Part shown: one piece after another, positions 8,580 through 18,419 of the stretch
Layout of the letters: every line of letters begins with the position of its first letter
Position numbering within the stretch: the first letter of the stretch is position 1
Assembly: GCF_001440345.1 (NCBI RefSeq)
Contig: NZ_LJYX01000017.1
Location: 124,001-188,000, forward strand
Source: Colwellia sp. TT2012
GTDB taxonomy: Bacteria > Pseudomonadota > Gammaproteobacteria > Enterobacterales > Alteromonadaceae
DNA: 64,000 nt
Reading direction: 5' to 3'
Translations under genes and position numbers: made by a program
The notes under the pieces: model-generated
The model's database searches: none
What the model saw: the letters and a program-made list of their open reading frames with translations, nothing else
What the model was told of the DNA's origin: nothing

Positions 8580-10697
8580 TTACTCTGCAGCAGGTGTTTC
8601 TGTCGCAGCTGGCTTTTCAATAGCTTCTTTGATACTTAAACGAACACGACCTTGGCGATCAACTTCTAGTACCTTAACTTTCACTTCTTGACCTTCTGTT
8701 AAGACATCGCTAACGTTATTAACGCGCTCTTCAGAAATTTGAGAAATGTGCACTAAGCCATCTTTACCTGGTAATACATTAACAAAAGCACCAAAATCAA
8801 CGATACGTACTACTTTACCGGTGTAAAGTGTTCCTACTTCAATTTCAGCGGTTAATGCCTTAATACGGTTAATCGCATCTTGTGCTTGTTCATTTGAAGT
8901 TGCCGCTATTTTAATAGTACCGTCATCTTCAATTTCAATGGTAGTACCGGTTTCTTCCGTCAATTGACGAATAGTCGCGCCACCTTTACCAATAATGTCA
9001 CGAATCTTATCTTGGCTTACTTTCATGGTGTGAATACGCGGAGCAAATTCAGAGATATCATCTCTATGGCCGCCGATAGCTTCATCCATCACAGATAAAA
9101 TATGAGTACGTGCAGCTTTTGCTTGGTTTAAAGCAATTTGCATTATTTCTTGAGTAATGCCTTCAATTTTAATATCCATTTGCAGGGCAGTAATACCCTC
9201 TGTCGTTCCGGCTACTTTAAAGTCCATATCACCTAAATGATCTTCATCACCTAAGATGTCAGAAAGTACAACAAACTTGTCACCTTCTTTAACAAGACCC
9301 ATCGCAATACCAGCAACTGACGCTTTAATGGGTACACCCGCATCCATCAAGGCTAATGAAGCACCACATACCGACGCCATTGAAGAGGAACCATTTGATT
9401 CAGTGATTTCAGAAACAATACGGATAGCATACGGGAATTCTTCTAGTGTTGGCATAACAGCTAACATACCACGTTTCGCCAGACGGCCATGGCCGATTTC
9501 ACGACGTTTAGGGCTACCAACAAATCCAGTTTCACCAACACAATATGGAGGGAAGTTGTAATGAAACATAAATGGGTCAGTTTTATCACCCATTAAGGTA
9601 TCAAGACGTTGTGCATCACGTTGCGTACCCAGCGTTGCCGTAACTAATGCTTGGGTTTCACCACGAGTAAATACCGCAGAGCCGTGAGTTCTTGGTAAAA
9701 CACCTGTCATTACGTCTAAAGCACGAATTGACTCAGGATCACGACCGTCAATACGAGGGTGACCATCCGTAATGCGGCCACGGACAACCGTTTTTTCTAA
9801 ATCGTGGAATAAATCTTTTGCTTCTTGCACGTTTAGATCAGCATCTTGTGCTAATAAAGTTTCAACAACAGAGTTACGGATCTCGGTAATTTTTTCATAA
9901 CGAACCGCTTTTTCAGTAATTTGGTAAGCTTCGTTTAATTGTGCTTCACTTAACTCTGCAATTTTGGCTAATAACTCAGTATTTTTAACTGGTGCAGACC
10001 ATTCCCATACGGGGGTGTTTACTTCAGCTTTAAATTCTTTAATGGCCGTAACCGCTGTTTGCATTTGCTCATGGCCGTACATTACCGCACCAAGCATTAC
10101 TTCTTCAGACAATATATCAGCTTCAGATTCAACCATTAATACCGCGCTATCAGTACCGGCTACCACAAGGTCTAATTGACTGGTTGGTAATTCAGATTGA
10201 AGCGGGTTAAGTATGTATTGACCATCAACATAACCAACACGTGCTGCGCCAATTGGACCATTAAATGGTGCACCTGAAATAGCAAGAGCGGCAGAAGCAC
10301 CAATTAATGAAATGATGTCTGGGGCAATTTCAGGGTTAACAGAAATAACCGTGATAATTACTTGCACTTCGTTAATAAAACCTTCTGGGAATAACGGACG
10401 AAGTGGACGGTCAATTAAACGTGCAATCAGTGTTTCTTCTTCTGAAGGGCGACCTTCACGTTTGAAGAAACTTCCTGGAATTTTACCCGCAGCGTAGGCA
10501 CGCTCTTGGTAGTTTATTGTTAACGGGAAAAAGTCTTGCCCTGCTTTCGCTTCTTTTTTAGCAACAACAGTGACTAATACACAAGTATCATCCATGCTTG
10601 CCATAACAGCACCAGAAGCTTGACGAGCAATAGCGCCCGTTTCAAGTGTTACAGTATGTTTACCGTATTGAAATTTTTTAGTAATTGGATTTAGCAT
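8580..10697 (-). CDS. pnp: Polynucleotide phosphorylase
   Basis: A phosphorolytic 3'-5' exoribonuclease and degradosome component, also important for growth in the cold in several gammaproteobacteria. The order is two RNase PH domains (first about residues 1-225, second about 310-545) with a linking helical domain, then a KH domain ([18 protein letters not shown]) and an S1 domain ([21 protein letters not shown], cited in part). The length of 705 is usual. It is preceded by a 385-bp gap after rpsO containing a terminator and a likely own promoter. In E. coli the pnp leader is the site of RNase III-dependent autoregulation; the leader here is long enough but I did not identify the specific stem-loop. 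Confidence 0.98.
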   Translation of the reverse strand: MLNPITKKFQYGKHTVTLETGAIARQASGAVMASMDDTCVLVTVVAKKEAKAGQDFFPLTINYQERAYAAGKIPGSFFKREGRPSEEETLIARLIDRPLRPLFPEGFINEVQVIITVISVNPEIAPDIISLIGASAALAISGAPFNGPIGAARVGYVDGQYILNPLQSELPTSQLDLVVAGTDSAVLMVESEADILSEEVMLGAVMYGHEQMQTAVTAIKEFKAEVNTPVWEWSAPVKNTELLAKIAELSEAQLNEAYQITEKAVRYEKITEIRNSVVETLLAQDADLNVQEAKDLFHDLEKTVVRGRITDGHPRIDGRDPESIRALDVMTGVLPRTHGSAVFTRGETQALVTATLGTQRDAQRLDTLMGDKTDPFMFHYNFPPYCVGETGFVGSPKRREIGHGRLAKRGMLAVMPTLEEFPYAIRIVSEITESNGSSSMASVCGASLALMDAGVPIKASVAGIAMGLVKEGDKFVVLSDILGDEDHLGDMDFKVAGTTEGITALQMDIKIEGITQEIMQIALNQAKAARTHILSVMDEAIGGHRDDISEFAPRIHTMKVSQDKIRDIIGKGGATIRQLTEETGTTIEIEDDGTIKIAATSNEQAQDAINRIKALTAEIEVGTLYTGKVVRIVDFGAFVNVLPGKDGLVHISQISEERVNNVSDVLTEGQEVKVKVLEVDRQGRVRLSIKEAIEKPAATETPAAE

Positions 10698-10908
10698 CTA
10701 ATTAATTTCCTTAATTTTCATCATTATTAATATCATTTACCAATCTGTACAATTATTTATTCACTAAGTATCTTGGCCAAATACATGACAGCAAATATGC
10801 TACTAAGTTGAACAAAAAATTATACAGTTTGGATTGGTTGGTGTTAGAAAAAACATCCATGCAGTTTTAGATTTATTCGAAGAACAGCATAGGTATATTT
10901 TCACCGAC

Positions 10909-10914
10909 ATTATA
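10909..10914 (-). promoter_or_regulatory. Candidate pnp promoter -10 box
   Basis: On the minus strand a consensus TATAAT followed by G lies about 212 bp before the pnp ATG. TTGACG occurs further upstream, but with 23-bp spacing, so the -35 is unclear. If used, it gives pnp an mRNA leader of about 200 nt. Confidence 0.4.
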
Positions 10915-11018
10915 CTAAGTAAGCAGGTGAATGCTAGCGTCAAAGCGCAATTATTACCTTAAAGCACAGATTAACGGCTAATTTATTATCTTTTTGTAAA
11001 AGTGTTAACGGCAGAAAA

Positions 11019-11047
11019 CAAAAAAGGAGCCAAAGGCTCCTTTTTTT
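11019..11047 (-). terminator. Rho-independent terminator of rpsO
   Basis: GGAGCC AAA GGCTCC (11026-11040) has A-runs before and T-runs after on either strand. It lies 36 bp beyond the rpsO stop. Its arms are the same GGAGCC/GGCTCC as those of the pnp terminator. Confidence 0.88.
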
Positions 11048-11082
11048 AAATCTTATAAGTTACGTTCGTTAGCAAGTTGCTA

Positions 11083-11352
11083 TTAACGACGTAGACCTAA
11101 TTTACCGATTAATGTACCGTAACGCTCAACATTTCTACCTTTCAAGTAATCAAGTAATTTACGACGTTGGGCAACCATACGTAATAAACCACGACGTGAA
11201 TGGTGATCATGGATGTGCTCTTTAAAATGACCTTGTAAGTGGTTGATTTGTGTAGTTAACAAAGCAACTTGAACTTCTGGAGAACCAGTGTCACCTTCTG
11301 ATTGAGCATATTCTGCAACGATTGCAGCTTTTTGTGAAGCATTTAAAGACAT
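11083..11352 (-). CDS. rpsO: 30S ribosomal protein S15
   Basis: Binds 16S rRNA in the central domain and is a primary binder of the small-subunit platform. The 89 residues show the full family pattern: [51 protein letters not shown] and a C-terminal basic tail. It lies between truB and pnp as usual. It has a recognisable promoter upstream and a terminator downstream, so it can be expressed as its own unit. E. coli S15 autoregulates through an mRNA pseudoknot near its start; I did not verify an equivalent here. Confidence 0.98.
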   Translation of the reverse strand: MSLNASQKAAIVAEYAQSEGDTGSPEVQVALLTTQINHLQGHFKEHIHDHHSRRGLLRMVAQRRKLLDYLKGRNVERYGTLIGKLGLRR

Positions 11353-11460
11353 AAAAAATCCTTAGTGTGTTAACCCTTCCCTCAATATTATTGAGTTAAA
11401 GGTAATTAAAAGACGCATCAAGCCAAACACTAATTTAGCATTGATGACGAAAGAGCGCAT

Positions 11461-11488
11461 ATTCTAGCAGCGAATAATTAAAAAGCAA
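11461..11488 (-). promoter_or_regulatory. Likely rpsO promoter
   Basis: On the minus strand TTGCTT (11488-11483) and TAGAAT (11466-11461) are 16 bp apart, about 110 bp before the rpsO ATG in the truB-rpsO gap. This is a good sigma-70 match in the position where rpsO has its own promoter in E. coli. Confidence 0.55.
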
Positions 11489-11580
11489 GAAATTACTGCA
11501 GCCAATAGGCTTAACAATATTAATAATGTAACAAAACCTGTGCTATCTATCGAACAAAGACGCGATACAAGGAAGCGTTG

Positions 11581-12528
11581 TTATACCACAACGATACGTT
11601 TAGGCGCGACTAAGCCATCATCATCGATAAAACCTACGCCGATAAATTCAGCATTAGCATCGTTTTCATCTTCACCGATATACACTTGCACGCAACCCTC
11701 ACTTGGCGAATTATGAGCTTGCACTGGGTTACCATGGCGTAAGAAATTTGCCGACATATCGTCAACATAAACACAATGCATGCCATCTACAGCACTATTC
11801 ATCGGCAGCAATAATGGGTCAAGTAACTCTGATGGGCTTATTTCTTCTTCATTCGCTTGTTCGAGTAAGGCTTCAAGCTGAGGCAGTGTTACCATTTTAT
11901 CCATGGGATAATTCCCCACGGCAGAGCGTCTAAGGTCAGCTACGTGAGCGCCACAACCTAGCAGTTCACCTAAATCATCAACTATGGTGCGAATATAAGT
12001 GCCCTTTGATACATGAATATTTAATTCAACTTCATCATGCTCAAAACGTAATAACTCAAGGTTATAAACAGTAATATCCCGCGCTACTCGTGGTACTTCA
12101 ATACCTTCTCTGGCATATTTATACAAAGGCTGACCTTGGTATTTAAGTGCTGAATACATGGAAGGTATTTGTTTAGTGGTGCCGCGAAAGCTATCTAAAG
12201 CTGCGGCTAACTGTTCATCAGAAACGTTAACCGGCTTTTCACTGACAATTTCACCATCAGCATCACTCGTTGTGGTACGAATACCGAGCTTTGCTGTGAC
12301 TTGATAGGTTTTATCGGTATCAAGCAAAAATTGTGAGAACTTAGTGCCCTCGCCCAAACAAATTGGCAACATACCCGTTGCTAAAGGGTCTAGTGCGCCG
12401 GTGTGCCCTGCTTTTTGAGCAAAGAAAATACGTTTAACCGCTTGCAAAGCATGGTTTGATGACATTTCATAAGGCTTATCTAATAGCAATACGCCATTAA
12501 CTGGGCGACCTTTTCTACGTTTAGCCAT
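11581..12528 (-). CDS. truB: tRNA pseudouridine(55) synthase
   Basis: Makes pseudouridine 55 in the T-loop of tRNAs and also acts as a tRNA-folding chaperone. The catalytic motif [15 protein letters not shown] holds the nucleophilic Asp; the N-terminal [15 protein letters not shown] and the later [16 protein letters not shown] are typical. The length of 315 equals that of well-studied homologues, including the C-terminal PUA-like region. The start is ATG, 3 bp after the rbfA stop, so the two genes are translationally close. Confidence 0.97.
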   Translation of the reverse strand: MAKRRKGRPVNGVLLLDKPYEMSSNHALQAVKRIFFAQKAGHTGALDPLATGMLPICLGEGTKFSQFLLDTDKTYQVTAKLGIRTTTSDADGEIVSEKPVNVSDEQLAAALDSFRGTTKQIPSMYSALKYQGQPLYKYAREGIEVPRVARDITVYNLELLRFEHDEVELNIHVSKGTYIRTIVDDLGELLGCGAHVADLRRSAVGNYPMDKMVTLPQLEALLEQANEEEISPSELLDPLLLPMNSAVDGMHCVYVDDMSANFLRHGNPVQAHNSPSEGCVQVYIGEDENDANAEFIGVGFIDDDGLVAPKRIVVV

Positions 12529-12531
12529 GTC

Positions 12532-12960
12532 TTACTCGCTTTGCTCACTATCATTATTTTTTTCACTGTCCACGGCTGAGTTATCCGCTTGTTTATTATT
12601 ATTTTTATCACTGGCAATCGCTTTGTCAACCAAGGCACCCATACGTACACCTTCTCTCATTGAACTATCATAAACAAAGCGTAAATGCGGCATAATACGA
12701 GCGCGTAAACGTTTGCCTAATAATGAGCGGATATAACCTTCAGCATCCGCTAATACTTCAAGCGAGGCTTTAATTTCATCGGCATTATCATTAAAAAAAG
12801 TAACAAATATTTTTGCATAAGCTAAATCACGAGTTAATTCTACCGCAGAAACTGTGGTCATGCTTAAACGTGGATCTTTTATTTCGCGCATTAAAATAAC
12901 GGCGATTTCTTTTTGGATTTGCTGACCAACTCGGTCAGTACGGGCATATTCTCTAGCCAT
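12532..12960 (-). CDS. rbfA: Ribosome-binding factor A
   Basis: A KH-like 30S maturation factor needed for 16S 5' end processing and for growth in the cold. Recognised from [18 protein letters not shown], then [18 protein letters not shown] and the conserved C-terminal [15 protein letters not shown]. The total of 142 residues includes a hydrophilic, acidic, asparagine-rich tail (about residue 120 on) common in this family. A hairpin terminator lies between infB and rbfA, so rbfA may receive only part of the upstream transcription. Confidence 0.96.
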   Translation of the reverse strand: MAREYARTDRVGQQIQKEIAVILMREIKDPRLSMTTVSAVELTRDLAYAKIFVTFFNDNADEIKASLEVLADAEGYIRSLLGKRLRARIMPHLRFVYDSSMREGVRMGALVDKAIASDKNNNKQADNSAVDSEKNNDSEQSE

Positions 12961-13025
12961 CGTATACTCCTTTGAAGCTGTACTAATAAATTACAACTTT
13001 CTTCATTGATTATATATTATTAACA

Positions 13026-13050
13026 TAAAAGGGGCATAAGCCCCTTTTAA
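13026..13050 (-). terminator. Hairpin between infB and rbfA
   Basis: AAAAGGGGC ATAA GCCCCTTTT is a strong 9-bp stem followed on the minus strand by four T residues. It could terminate or attenuate transcription inside the rimP-truB cluster, or protect the infB 3' end. Apart from this hairpin, the 208-bp gap has no feature I recognise. Confidence 0.65.
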
Positions 13051-13168
13051 AAATTTAACTAATAGCGCGAAGCTAGTGACTGCAAATATAAGGCGGAAGC
13101 ACGCAGTTGACACCTGTCAATGAATAGCTCTAACACAATAATTGCTCCTACTAGCAATGAGATAGTAG

Positions 13169-15838
13169 TTATAATGTACGTTTAACTTCAATCGTTTCAA
13201 ATACTTCGATTTGGTCACCGACACGGACATCATTGTAGTTCTTAACACCGATACCACACTCAGTACCGTTACGAACTTCTTGTACGTCGTCTTTAAAGCG
13301 ACGTAATGATTCAAGTTCACCTTCGTAAATAACTACGTTTTCACGTAATACACGAATTGGCGCAGAACGTTTGATAAGACCTTCAGTAACCATACAACCA
13401 GCAATAGAGCCAATTTTAGGTGATTTGAATACGTCACGAACTTGGGCAAGACCAAGAATTACTTGCTTGAATTCTGGCGCTAACATACCACTCATGGCTT
13501 GTTTAACTTCATCAATTAAGGCATAGATAACACTGTAGTAACGTAGATCAATATTTTCTATATCAATCACTTTACGGGCAGGTACATCAGCACGAACATT
13601 AAAACCAATGACTATGGCGTTCGATGCCGCAGCAAGTGTTGCGTCCGTTTCAGTAATAGCACCAACACCAGAGCCAATAATTTTAACTTTCACTTCATCG
13701 GTAGAAAGTTTCAATAATGAATCGGTAATAGCTTCTAATGACCCTTGTACATCAGCCTTTAATACCACGTTCACTGCTGAAATTTCACCTGATGCCATGC
13801 TAGCAAACATGTTTTCAAGTTTTGCTTTTTGTTGACGAGCAAGTTTCACATCACGGAATTTACCTTGACGGAACAAGGCAACTTCACGGGCTTTTTTCTC
13901 ATCTTTAACAACGGTAACTTCATCACCTGCAATGGGTACACCACTCAGACCAATGATTTCTACCGGTATAGCTGGTCCTGCTGACTTAATAGTGTCACCG
14001 TTTTCATCACGCATGGCACGAACACGACCGTATTCTAAGCCACACAGTACGATATCACCTTGTTTTAAGGTACCTTCTTGAATAAGTACTGTGGCAACAG
14101 GGCCGCGACCTTTATCTAATCTAGCCTCAATGACCACACCACTTGCCATGGTATCAACAACAGCCGTTAGCTCTAATACTTCTGATTGCAGGAGAATTGC
14201 ATCAAGCAACTCCTCAATACCTAAGCCAGTTTTTGCTGATACATGACAGAATTGTACCTCACCGCCCCACTCTTCTGACAGCACATCGTGTTGTGATAAC
14301 TCACTCTTAACGCGATCTGGATCAGCTGACTCTTTATCCATTTTATTAACGACAATGATAATTGGCGCATCAGATGCCTTAGCATGTTGAATTGCTTCAA
14401 TTGTTTGTGGCATAACACCATCATCAGCAGCAACAACAATAAGAACAATATCCGTGGCTTTAGCGCCACGAGCACGCATTGCCGTAAAAGCAGCATGACC
14501 TGGTGTATCTAAGAAAGTGATCATACCATGACCCGTTTCTACATGATAAGCACCAATATGCTGAGTAATACCACCGGCTTCACTATCCGCTACTTTTGCT
14601 TTACGAATGTAATCAAGTAGTGATGTTTTACCATGATCTACGTGACCCATGATAGTAACAACGGGAGCTCGAGTTACCGCTTCACCGGCATTATCACGAT
14701 CGGCCAATACTGCTTCTTCTAAAGCGTTTTCTTTAACAAGTACTACGTTAAAACCCAATTCCTCGGAAACTAATGCCGCCGTTTCTTGGTCAATAATTTG
14801 GTTAATGGTTGCCATGGCGCCCATTTTAAACATAGCTTTAACGACTTCAGCACCTTTCTTCGACATTTTATTGGCAAGTTCAGCAACCGAAATTGTTTCG
14901 CCAATACGAATGTCTTGTACTTTTGTTTCAACTGGCTTAGTAAAACCATGTTGTAAACTTTGTGGGCTTAACAAGCCTTGCTTACGACCACGGGCATTAC
15001 GACCACGGGCATTACGATCGGCTGGTTTTTTCTTCTTACGGCGACGACCGGCAGTTTCATCGGCAGCATCACCTGTATCTTCAGCTTCTTGTGCATATTT
15101 TGAAGACGTTACATGAACCACTTCTTTTTCTTTCGCTTTACGTTCAGCTTCTTGCTCTTTCCAGCGACCTTCATTTTCTTCTGCTAATTTTTTAGCCGCT
15201 TCACTGGCTTCTTTCGCTTCAGCTTCAATTTTAGCGGCAACTTCTTTTTCTTGGGCTACACGAAGGTTTTTTGCTTCTTCTGTTTCTACCACTTTAGCAG
15301 GAGCATTCTCAGTATTTTTTATTTTATCAACCGCGGCTTGTTTTGCTTTTGCAGCAACTTCAACTTTAGCTGCTGATTTACGTTCAGCTTCAACTTCAGC
15401 TTTTACTACGGCCACTGCTTTAGCATTTTCAGCTTCTTTTGCTTGAGCATCCGCATCAACTTTGGCTTTAGTTTCAGCTAAAATAGCGGCTTTTGCTTCT
15501 GCTTCTGCAGCTTCTTTAGCTAATTTTTCATCTTCTAATTCACTACGTTTTACATAAGTACGTTTTTTACGTACTTCAACATTTATCGACTTAGCTTTAG
15601 AGCCATGACCCATGGTCAAAGTAGATTTTGTTTTACGGTTTAGCGTCAATTTGCTCGGATTTGCGGCCGAATCGTCACCATGTTGTTTTTTTAGGTGACC
15701 TAATAAGGCTTCTTTTTCATCTTGCGAAATAGCATCGGCAGCCGATTTCTTCACGCCTGAGTCAGCTAACTGACTGACTAAGCGATCCACCGGTGTTCCG
15801 ATTTCTTTGGCAAGTTCTGCTACAGTTATATCTGCCAT
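13169..15838 (-). CDS. infB: Translation initiation factor IF-2
   Basis: A GTPase that places initiator tRNA on the 30S subunit and promotes subunit joining. The 889 residues begin with an IF2-N domain ([14 protein letters not shown]). A long Ala/Glu/Lys-rich, highly charged linker (about 90-280) follows, then an Arg/Lys/Gly patch and a second IF2-N motif ([20 protein letters not shown]). The G domain has GHVDHGKTS (near residue 398), DTPGHAAF and NKMDK. Domains II-IV end in KVKRTL-like basic residues. RBS GGAG lies 10 bases before the ATG. The charged linker is the most variable part of the family, and antisense ORFs over it are shadows. Confidence 0.98.
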   Translation of the reverse strand: MADITVAELAKEIGTPVDRLVSQLADSGVKKSAADAISQDEKEALLGHLKKQHGDDSAANPSKLTLNRKTKSTLTMGHGSKAKSINVEVRKKRTYVKRSELEDEKLAKEAAEAEAKAAILAETKAKVDADAQAKEAENAKAVAVVKAEVEAERKSAAKVEVAAKAKQAAVDKIKNTENAPAKVVETEEAKNLRVAQEKEVAAKIEAEAKEASEAAKKLAEENEGRWKEQEAERKAKEKEVVHVTSSKYAQEAEDTGDAADETAGRRRKKKKPADRNARGRNARGRKQGLLSPQSLQHGFTKPVETKVQDIRIGETISVAELANKMSKKGAEVVKAMFKMGAMATINQIIDQETAALVSEELGFNVVLVKENALEEAVLADRDNAGEAVTRAPVVTIMGHVDHGKTSLLDYIRKAKVADSEAGGITQHIGAYHVETGHGMITFLDTPGHAAFTAMRARGAKATDIVLIVVAADDGVMPQTIEAIQHAKASDAPIIIVVNKMDKESADPDRVKSELSQHDVLSEEWGGEVQFCHVSAKTGLGIEELLDAILLQSEVLELTAVVDTMASGVVIEARLDKGRGPVATVLIQEGTLKQGDIVLCGLEYGRVRAMRDENGDTIKSAGPAIPVEIIGLSGVPIAGDEVTVVKDEKKAREVALFRQGKFRDVKLARQQKAKLENMFASMASGEISAVNVVLKADVQGSLEAITDSLLKLSTDEVKVKIIGSGVGAITETDATLAAASNAIVIGFNVRADVPARKVIDIENIDLRYYSVIYALIDEVKQAMSGMLAPEFKQVILGLAQVRDVFKSPKIGSIAGCMVTEGLIKRSAPIRVLRENVVIYEGELESLRRFKDDVQEVRNGTECGIGVKNYNDVRVGDQIEVFETIEVKRTL

Positions 15839-15859
15839 CTATAATATTCTCCGGTGTTA

Positions 15860-17356
15860 TTATTCTTCGTTAAACCAACAAATGTTACGTGCAGCCATGA
15901 TTAGCTCACCCGCTTTGGTTTCAGTTAATTCTTCAATATCGCTAATTTCATCGATACCTTGTTCCGCTAAGTCTTCTAAGGTGCGAACACCGCGGCTTGC
16001 TAAAACAAAGGCTAAATGACGTTCTAACCCGTCAAGGTCAAGTAAATCTTGTGCAGGCTCTGCACCTTCTAAAGTTTCTTCACTCGCTAGTGCTTGGGTA
16101 GTTAACGCTTCTTTGGCACGCTCACGTAACTGTTCAACAATTTCTTCAGTGAGACCATCTATATTTAGCATTTCAGCGACTGGTACATAAGCAATTTCTT
16201 CTAATGAAGTAAAACCTTCATCGGCAAGTAATGCCGCGAAATCTTCGTCAAGGTCGAGCTTATCAATAAATAAGTTTAATACTTTATCGTTTTCTGCCTG
16301 ATGTTTCTCTTTCATGTCAGCAATAGTCATTACATTCAATTCCCAGCCAGTTAACTGACTCGCTAAACGAATGTTTTGACCATTACGGCCGATGGCCATG
16401 GCTAAATTGCCTTCTTCAACGGCAATATCCATAGTACCCTTGTCTTCATCAACAATAATTGAGTCGACTTCCGCAGGTGCCATGGCATTAATAACGTATT
16501 GGGCAGGGTTGTCATCATATAAAACGATATCAACACGCTCACCGCCTAGTTCGCTAGAGACGGCTTGTACACGTGAACCACGCATACCAACACAAGCACC
16601 AATAGGGTCAATACGCTTATCATTACTTTTAACGGCAATTTTAGCACGAGAACCAGGATCGCGAGCGGCGCCTTTGATTTCTAACATTTCTTCGCCAATT
16701 TCAGGCACTTCAACGCGGAAAAGTTCAATTAACATTTCCGGTTTAGTACGGCTGACAAATAATTGAGCGCCACGTGCTTCTGGTTTAATTTCATATAATA
16801 AACCACGTACTCTATCACCTGGACGGAATGTTTCACGTGGTAACATATCATCGCGATAGATTACTGCTTCCGCATTATTACCTAGATCAATAATGACACT
16901 TTCACGGCTGGCTTTTTTAACAACACCGGTAACAATTTCGCCTAATTGGTCTTGATAAGCATCAACAATTAAAGCACGTTCAGCTTCTCTGATTTTCTGA
17001 ACAATAACTTGCTTAGCTGTCTGTGTGGTGACACGGTCAAACGTTACTGACTTAATGAGATCTTCAACATAATCACCAGCATTTAATTCTGGTTCATCAT
17101 ATTGAGCGGCTGCCAATGTGATTTCAGCATAAGGGTTTTCTAACAGCTCACCCTTATCATCAATAATTAACCAACGGCGATAAGTTTCAAACTCTCCCGT
17201 TGTACGGTCGATAGCAACACGTACTTCAATGTCACCTTCGTATTTTTTCTTGGTAGCTGTTTCTAAAGCTGTTTCCATCGCTTCAAATATGCTTTCTCGC
17301 GGTAATGCTTTTTCATTAGAAACCGCATCAACAACCAGTAATATTTCCTTACTCAT
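15860..17356 (-). CDS. nusA: Transcription termination/antitermination factor NusA
   Basis: Binds RNA polymerase and nascent RNA, modulating pausing, termination and antitermination. The N-terminal domain begins [20 protein letters not shown]. An S1 domain (about 135-200, [20 protein letters not shown]) and two KH domains ([30 protein letters not shown]) follow, then two acidic C-terminal repeats of the gammaproteobacterial form. The length of 498 is close to the E. coli 495. It is 21 bp before infB and 49 bp after rimP. Confidence 0.98.
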   Translation of the reverse strand: MSKEILLVVDAVSNEKALPRESIFEAMETALETATKKKYEGDIEVRVAIDRTTGEFETYRRWLIIDDKGELLENPYAEITLAAAQYDEPELNAGDYVEDLIKSVTFDRVTTQTAKQVIVQKIREAERALIVDAYQDQLGEIVTGVVKKASRESVIIDLGNNAEAVIYRDDMLPRETFRPGDRVRGLLYEIKPEARGAQLFVSRTKPEMLIELFRVEVPEIGEEMLEIKGAARDPGSRAKIAVKSNDKRIDPIGACVGMRGSRVQAVSSELGGERVDIVLYDDNPAQYVINAMAPAEVDSIIVDEDKGTMDIAVEEGNLAMAIGRNGQNIRLASQLTGWELNVMTIADMKEKHQAENDKVLNLFIDKLDLDEDFAALLADEGFTSLEEIAYVPVAEMLNIDGLTEEIVEQLRERAKEALTTQALASEETLEGAEPAQDLLDLDGLERHLAFVLASRGVRTLEDLAEQGIDEISDIEELTETKAGELIMAARNICWFNEE

Positions 17357-17405
17357 GCTAGTTAGCCTTTAATTTATGTGAATTTTTATCAAATATATTT
17401 AACGT

Positions 17406-17861
17406 TTACAACTTTGCGACAAGGTTCGCTTTATCTACGTTCTTGAACACAAGTTCGTAATCAATGCTATCAACTTCCACTATTAAGGTGTCTTTATCTA
17501 CGGCAACTAATGGCCCTTTAAATTTTCGACGACCATTTAAAGGTAACGATAACTTTACGTTGACAGTTTCACCAATAACTGCTTGAAAATGTGCTAATTC
17601 AAATAAAGGACGATCAACACCTGGTGATGAAACTTCTAAGCTATATTCACTGCTAATGGGATCTTCTACATCTAATAATGCACCTGCTTGACGACTCACT
17701 TCTGCGCAATCATCAACATTGATGCCATTTTCATGGTCAATAAACAAACGTAAAACCGAGTTATTACCCGCACTGATAAATTCAATGCCCAGCAAGGTTT
17801 TACCAGTTTCTTCAACTGCAGGCCTTAATAAATCAGTTAGTTTTTGCTCAAATTTAGCCAA
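17406..17861 (-). CDS. rimP: Ribosome maturation factor RimP
   Basis: Acts in early 30S assembly. The 151 residues carry the family core EFISAGNNSVLRLFID, then VSRQAGALLDVEDPI and YSLEVSSPGVDRPLF. The start codon is TTG, supported by AGGAG 8 bases upstream and by the absence of an ATG that would give a full N-terminus. It is the first gene of the cluster. In E. coli a tRNA-fMet gene precedes it; none is visible here, and two minus-strand terminators stand upstream instead. Confidence 0.95.
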   Translation of the reverse strand: MAKFEQKLTDLLRPAVEETGKTLLGIEFISAGNNSVLRLFIDHENGINVDDCAEVSRQAGALLDVEDPISSEYSLEVSSPGVDRPLFELAHFQAVIGETVNVKLSLPLNGRRKFKGPLVAVDKDTLIVEVDSIDYELVFKNVDKANLVAKL

Positions 17862-17925
17862 GCGTTTTCTCCTGTTACTCTCCCCATGATAAATTCATGA
17901 GCAGTACAATTAAAATTTTAGATAT

Positions 17926-17947
17926 AAAAAAAGGGCATATAGCCCAG
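17926..17947 (-). terminator. Minus-strand terminator upstream of rimP
   Basis: On the minus strand GGGC TATAT GCCC is followed by TTTTTTTAT. The stem is short (4 bp) but the T-run is strong. It would stop transcripts entering rimP from upstream. Confidence 0.55.
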
Positions 17948-17999
17948 CGAAATTTTGCCGTATTCATTTTTATTAGCGACATTGCCCACTATAAAAAAC

Positions 18000-18023
18000 A
18001 AAAAAACCCCAATTCAGGGGCTT
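18000..18023 (-). terminator. Second minus-strand terminator upstream of rimP
   Basis: On the minus strand CCCC TGAATT GGGG is followed by TTTTTTTG and more T residues. It lies 23 bp beyond the end of the candidate 34-residue ORF at 18046-18150 and would end its transcript. Confidence 0.6.
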
Positions 18024-18045
18024 ATTCCACTGTTTTCCCCCTAGA

Positions 18046-18150
18046 TTAAACAAGTGAACGCTGTTTAATCAGGTTATTAATAGCAGGACTATCAATAATA
18101 TTAATAAGAATAATAAACAACACAAAATTTGCGGGTTTATCCAGTGACAT
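18046..18150 (-). CDS. Candidate 34-residue hydrophobic small protein
   Basis: The ORF starts ATG (18150), begins MSLDKPAN, has a hydrophobic segment FVLFIILINII that could span or lie in a membrane, and ends in LVKQ-like polar residues before TAA (the actual last residues are QRSLV). A minus-strand intrinsic terminator follows 23 bp later, which suggests that something on this strand is transcribed. Against it, the spacing of any Shine-Dalgarno is poor (AGTAAG directly abuts the ATG) and the ORF is short enough to arise by chance. The transcript could instead be a small RNA. No known small protein was recognised. Confidence 0.3.
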   Translation of the reverse strand: MSLDKPANFVLFIILINIIDSPAINNLIKQRSLV

Positions 18151-18297
18151 CTTACTAAGTTCTATTATGACAAATTATATAATGGTGCGCGAATAAGCGC
18201 AAGAGGCATTAAGCATTATCGATTAGAAAAGTATATTCTTTTACTATAGTCACTCTCTATTAATAATGGTAAAACATGATCTAAAATTAATTTATAT

Positions 18298-18327
18298 TTT
18301 ACAATATGTTAGTATTGACCCTATACT
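18298..18327 (+). promoter_or_regulatory. Candidate promoter of the GGDEF-EAL gene
   Basis: TTTACA (18298-18303), an 18-bp spacer and TATACT (18322-18327) lie about 93 bp before the ATG at 18420. This is a moderate sigma-70 match. Apart from the terminators and the candidate ORF, the gap 17862-18419 holds no recognised gene. Confidence 0.4.
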
Positions 18328-18419
18328 ATAGCTATCGTTTTTTATAAAAAATCGCACTGCTAATAAGAAGTACTTCCCCCCCCTCTTGATAGGATTTAAA
18401 CGGAGCATTTAATTTCATC

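Noticed and set aside
14649..15116. 155-codon plus-strand ORF inside infB
   Set aside because: It is antisense to the repetitive charged linker and second IF2-N region of IF-2. It has no ribosome binding site or recognisable protein features; it is a compositional shadow.
17862..18419. Possible tRNA-fMet gene upstream of rimP
   Set aside because: Searched both strands for a T-loop (GTTCRANNC) and paired acceptor ends because E. coli has one here; none found.
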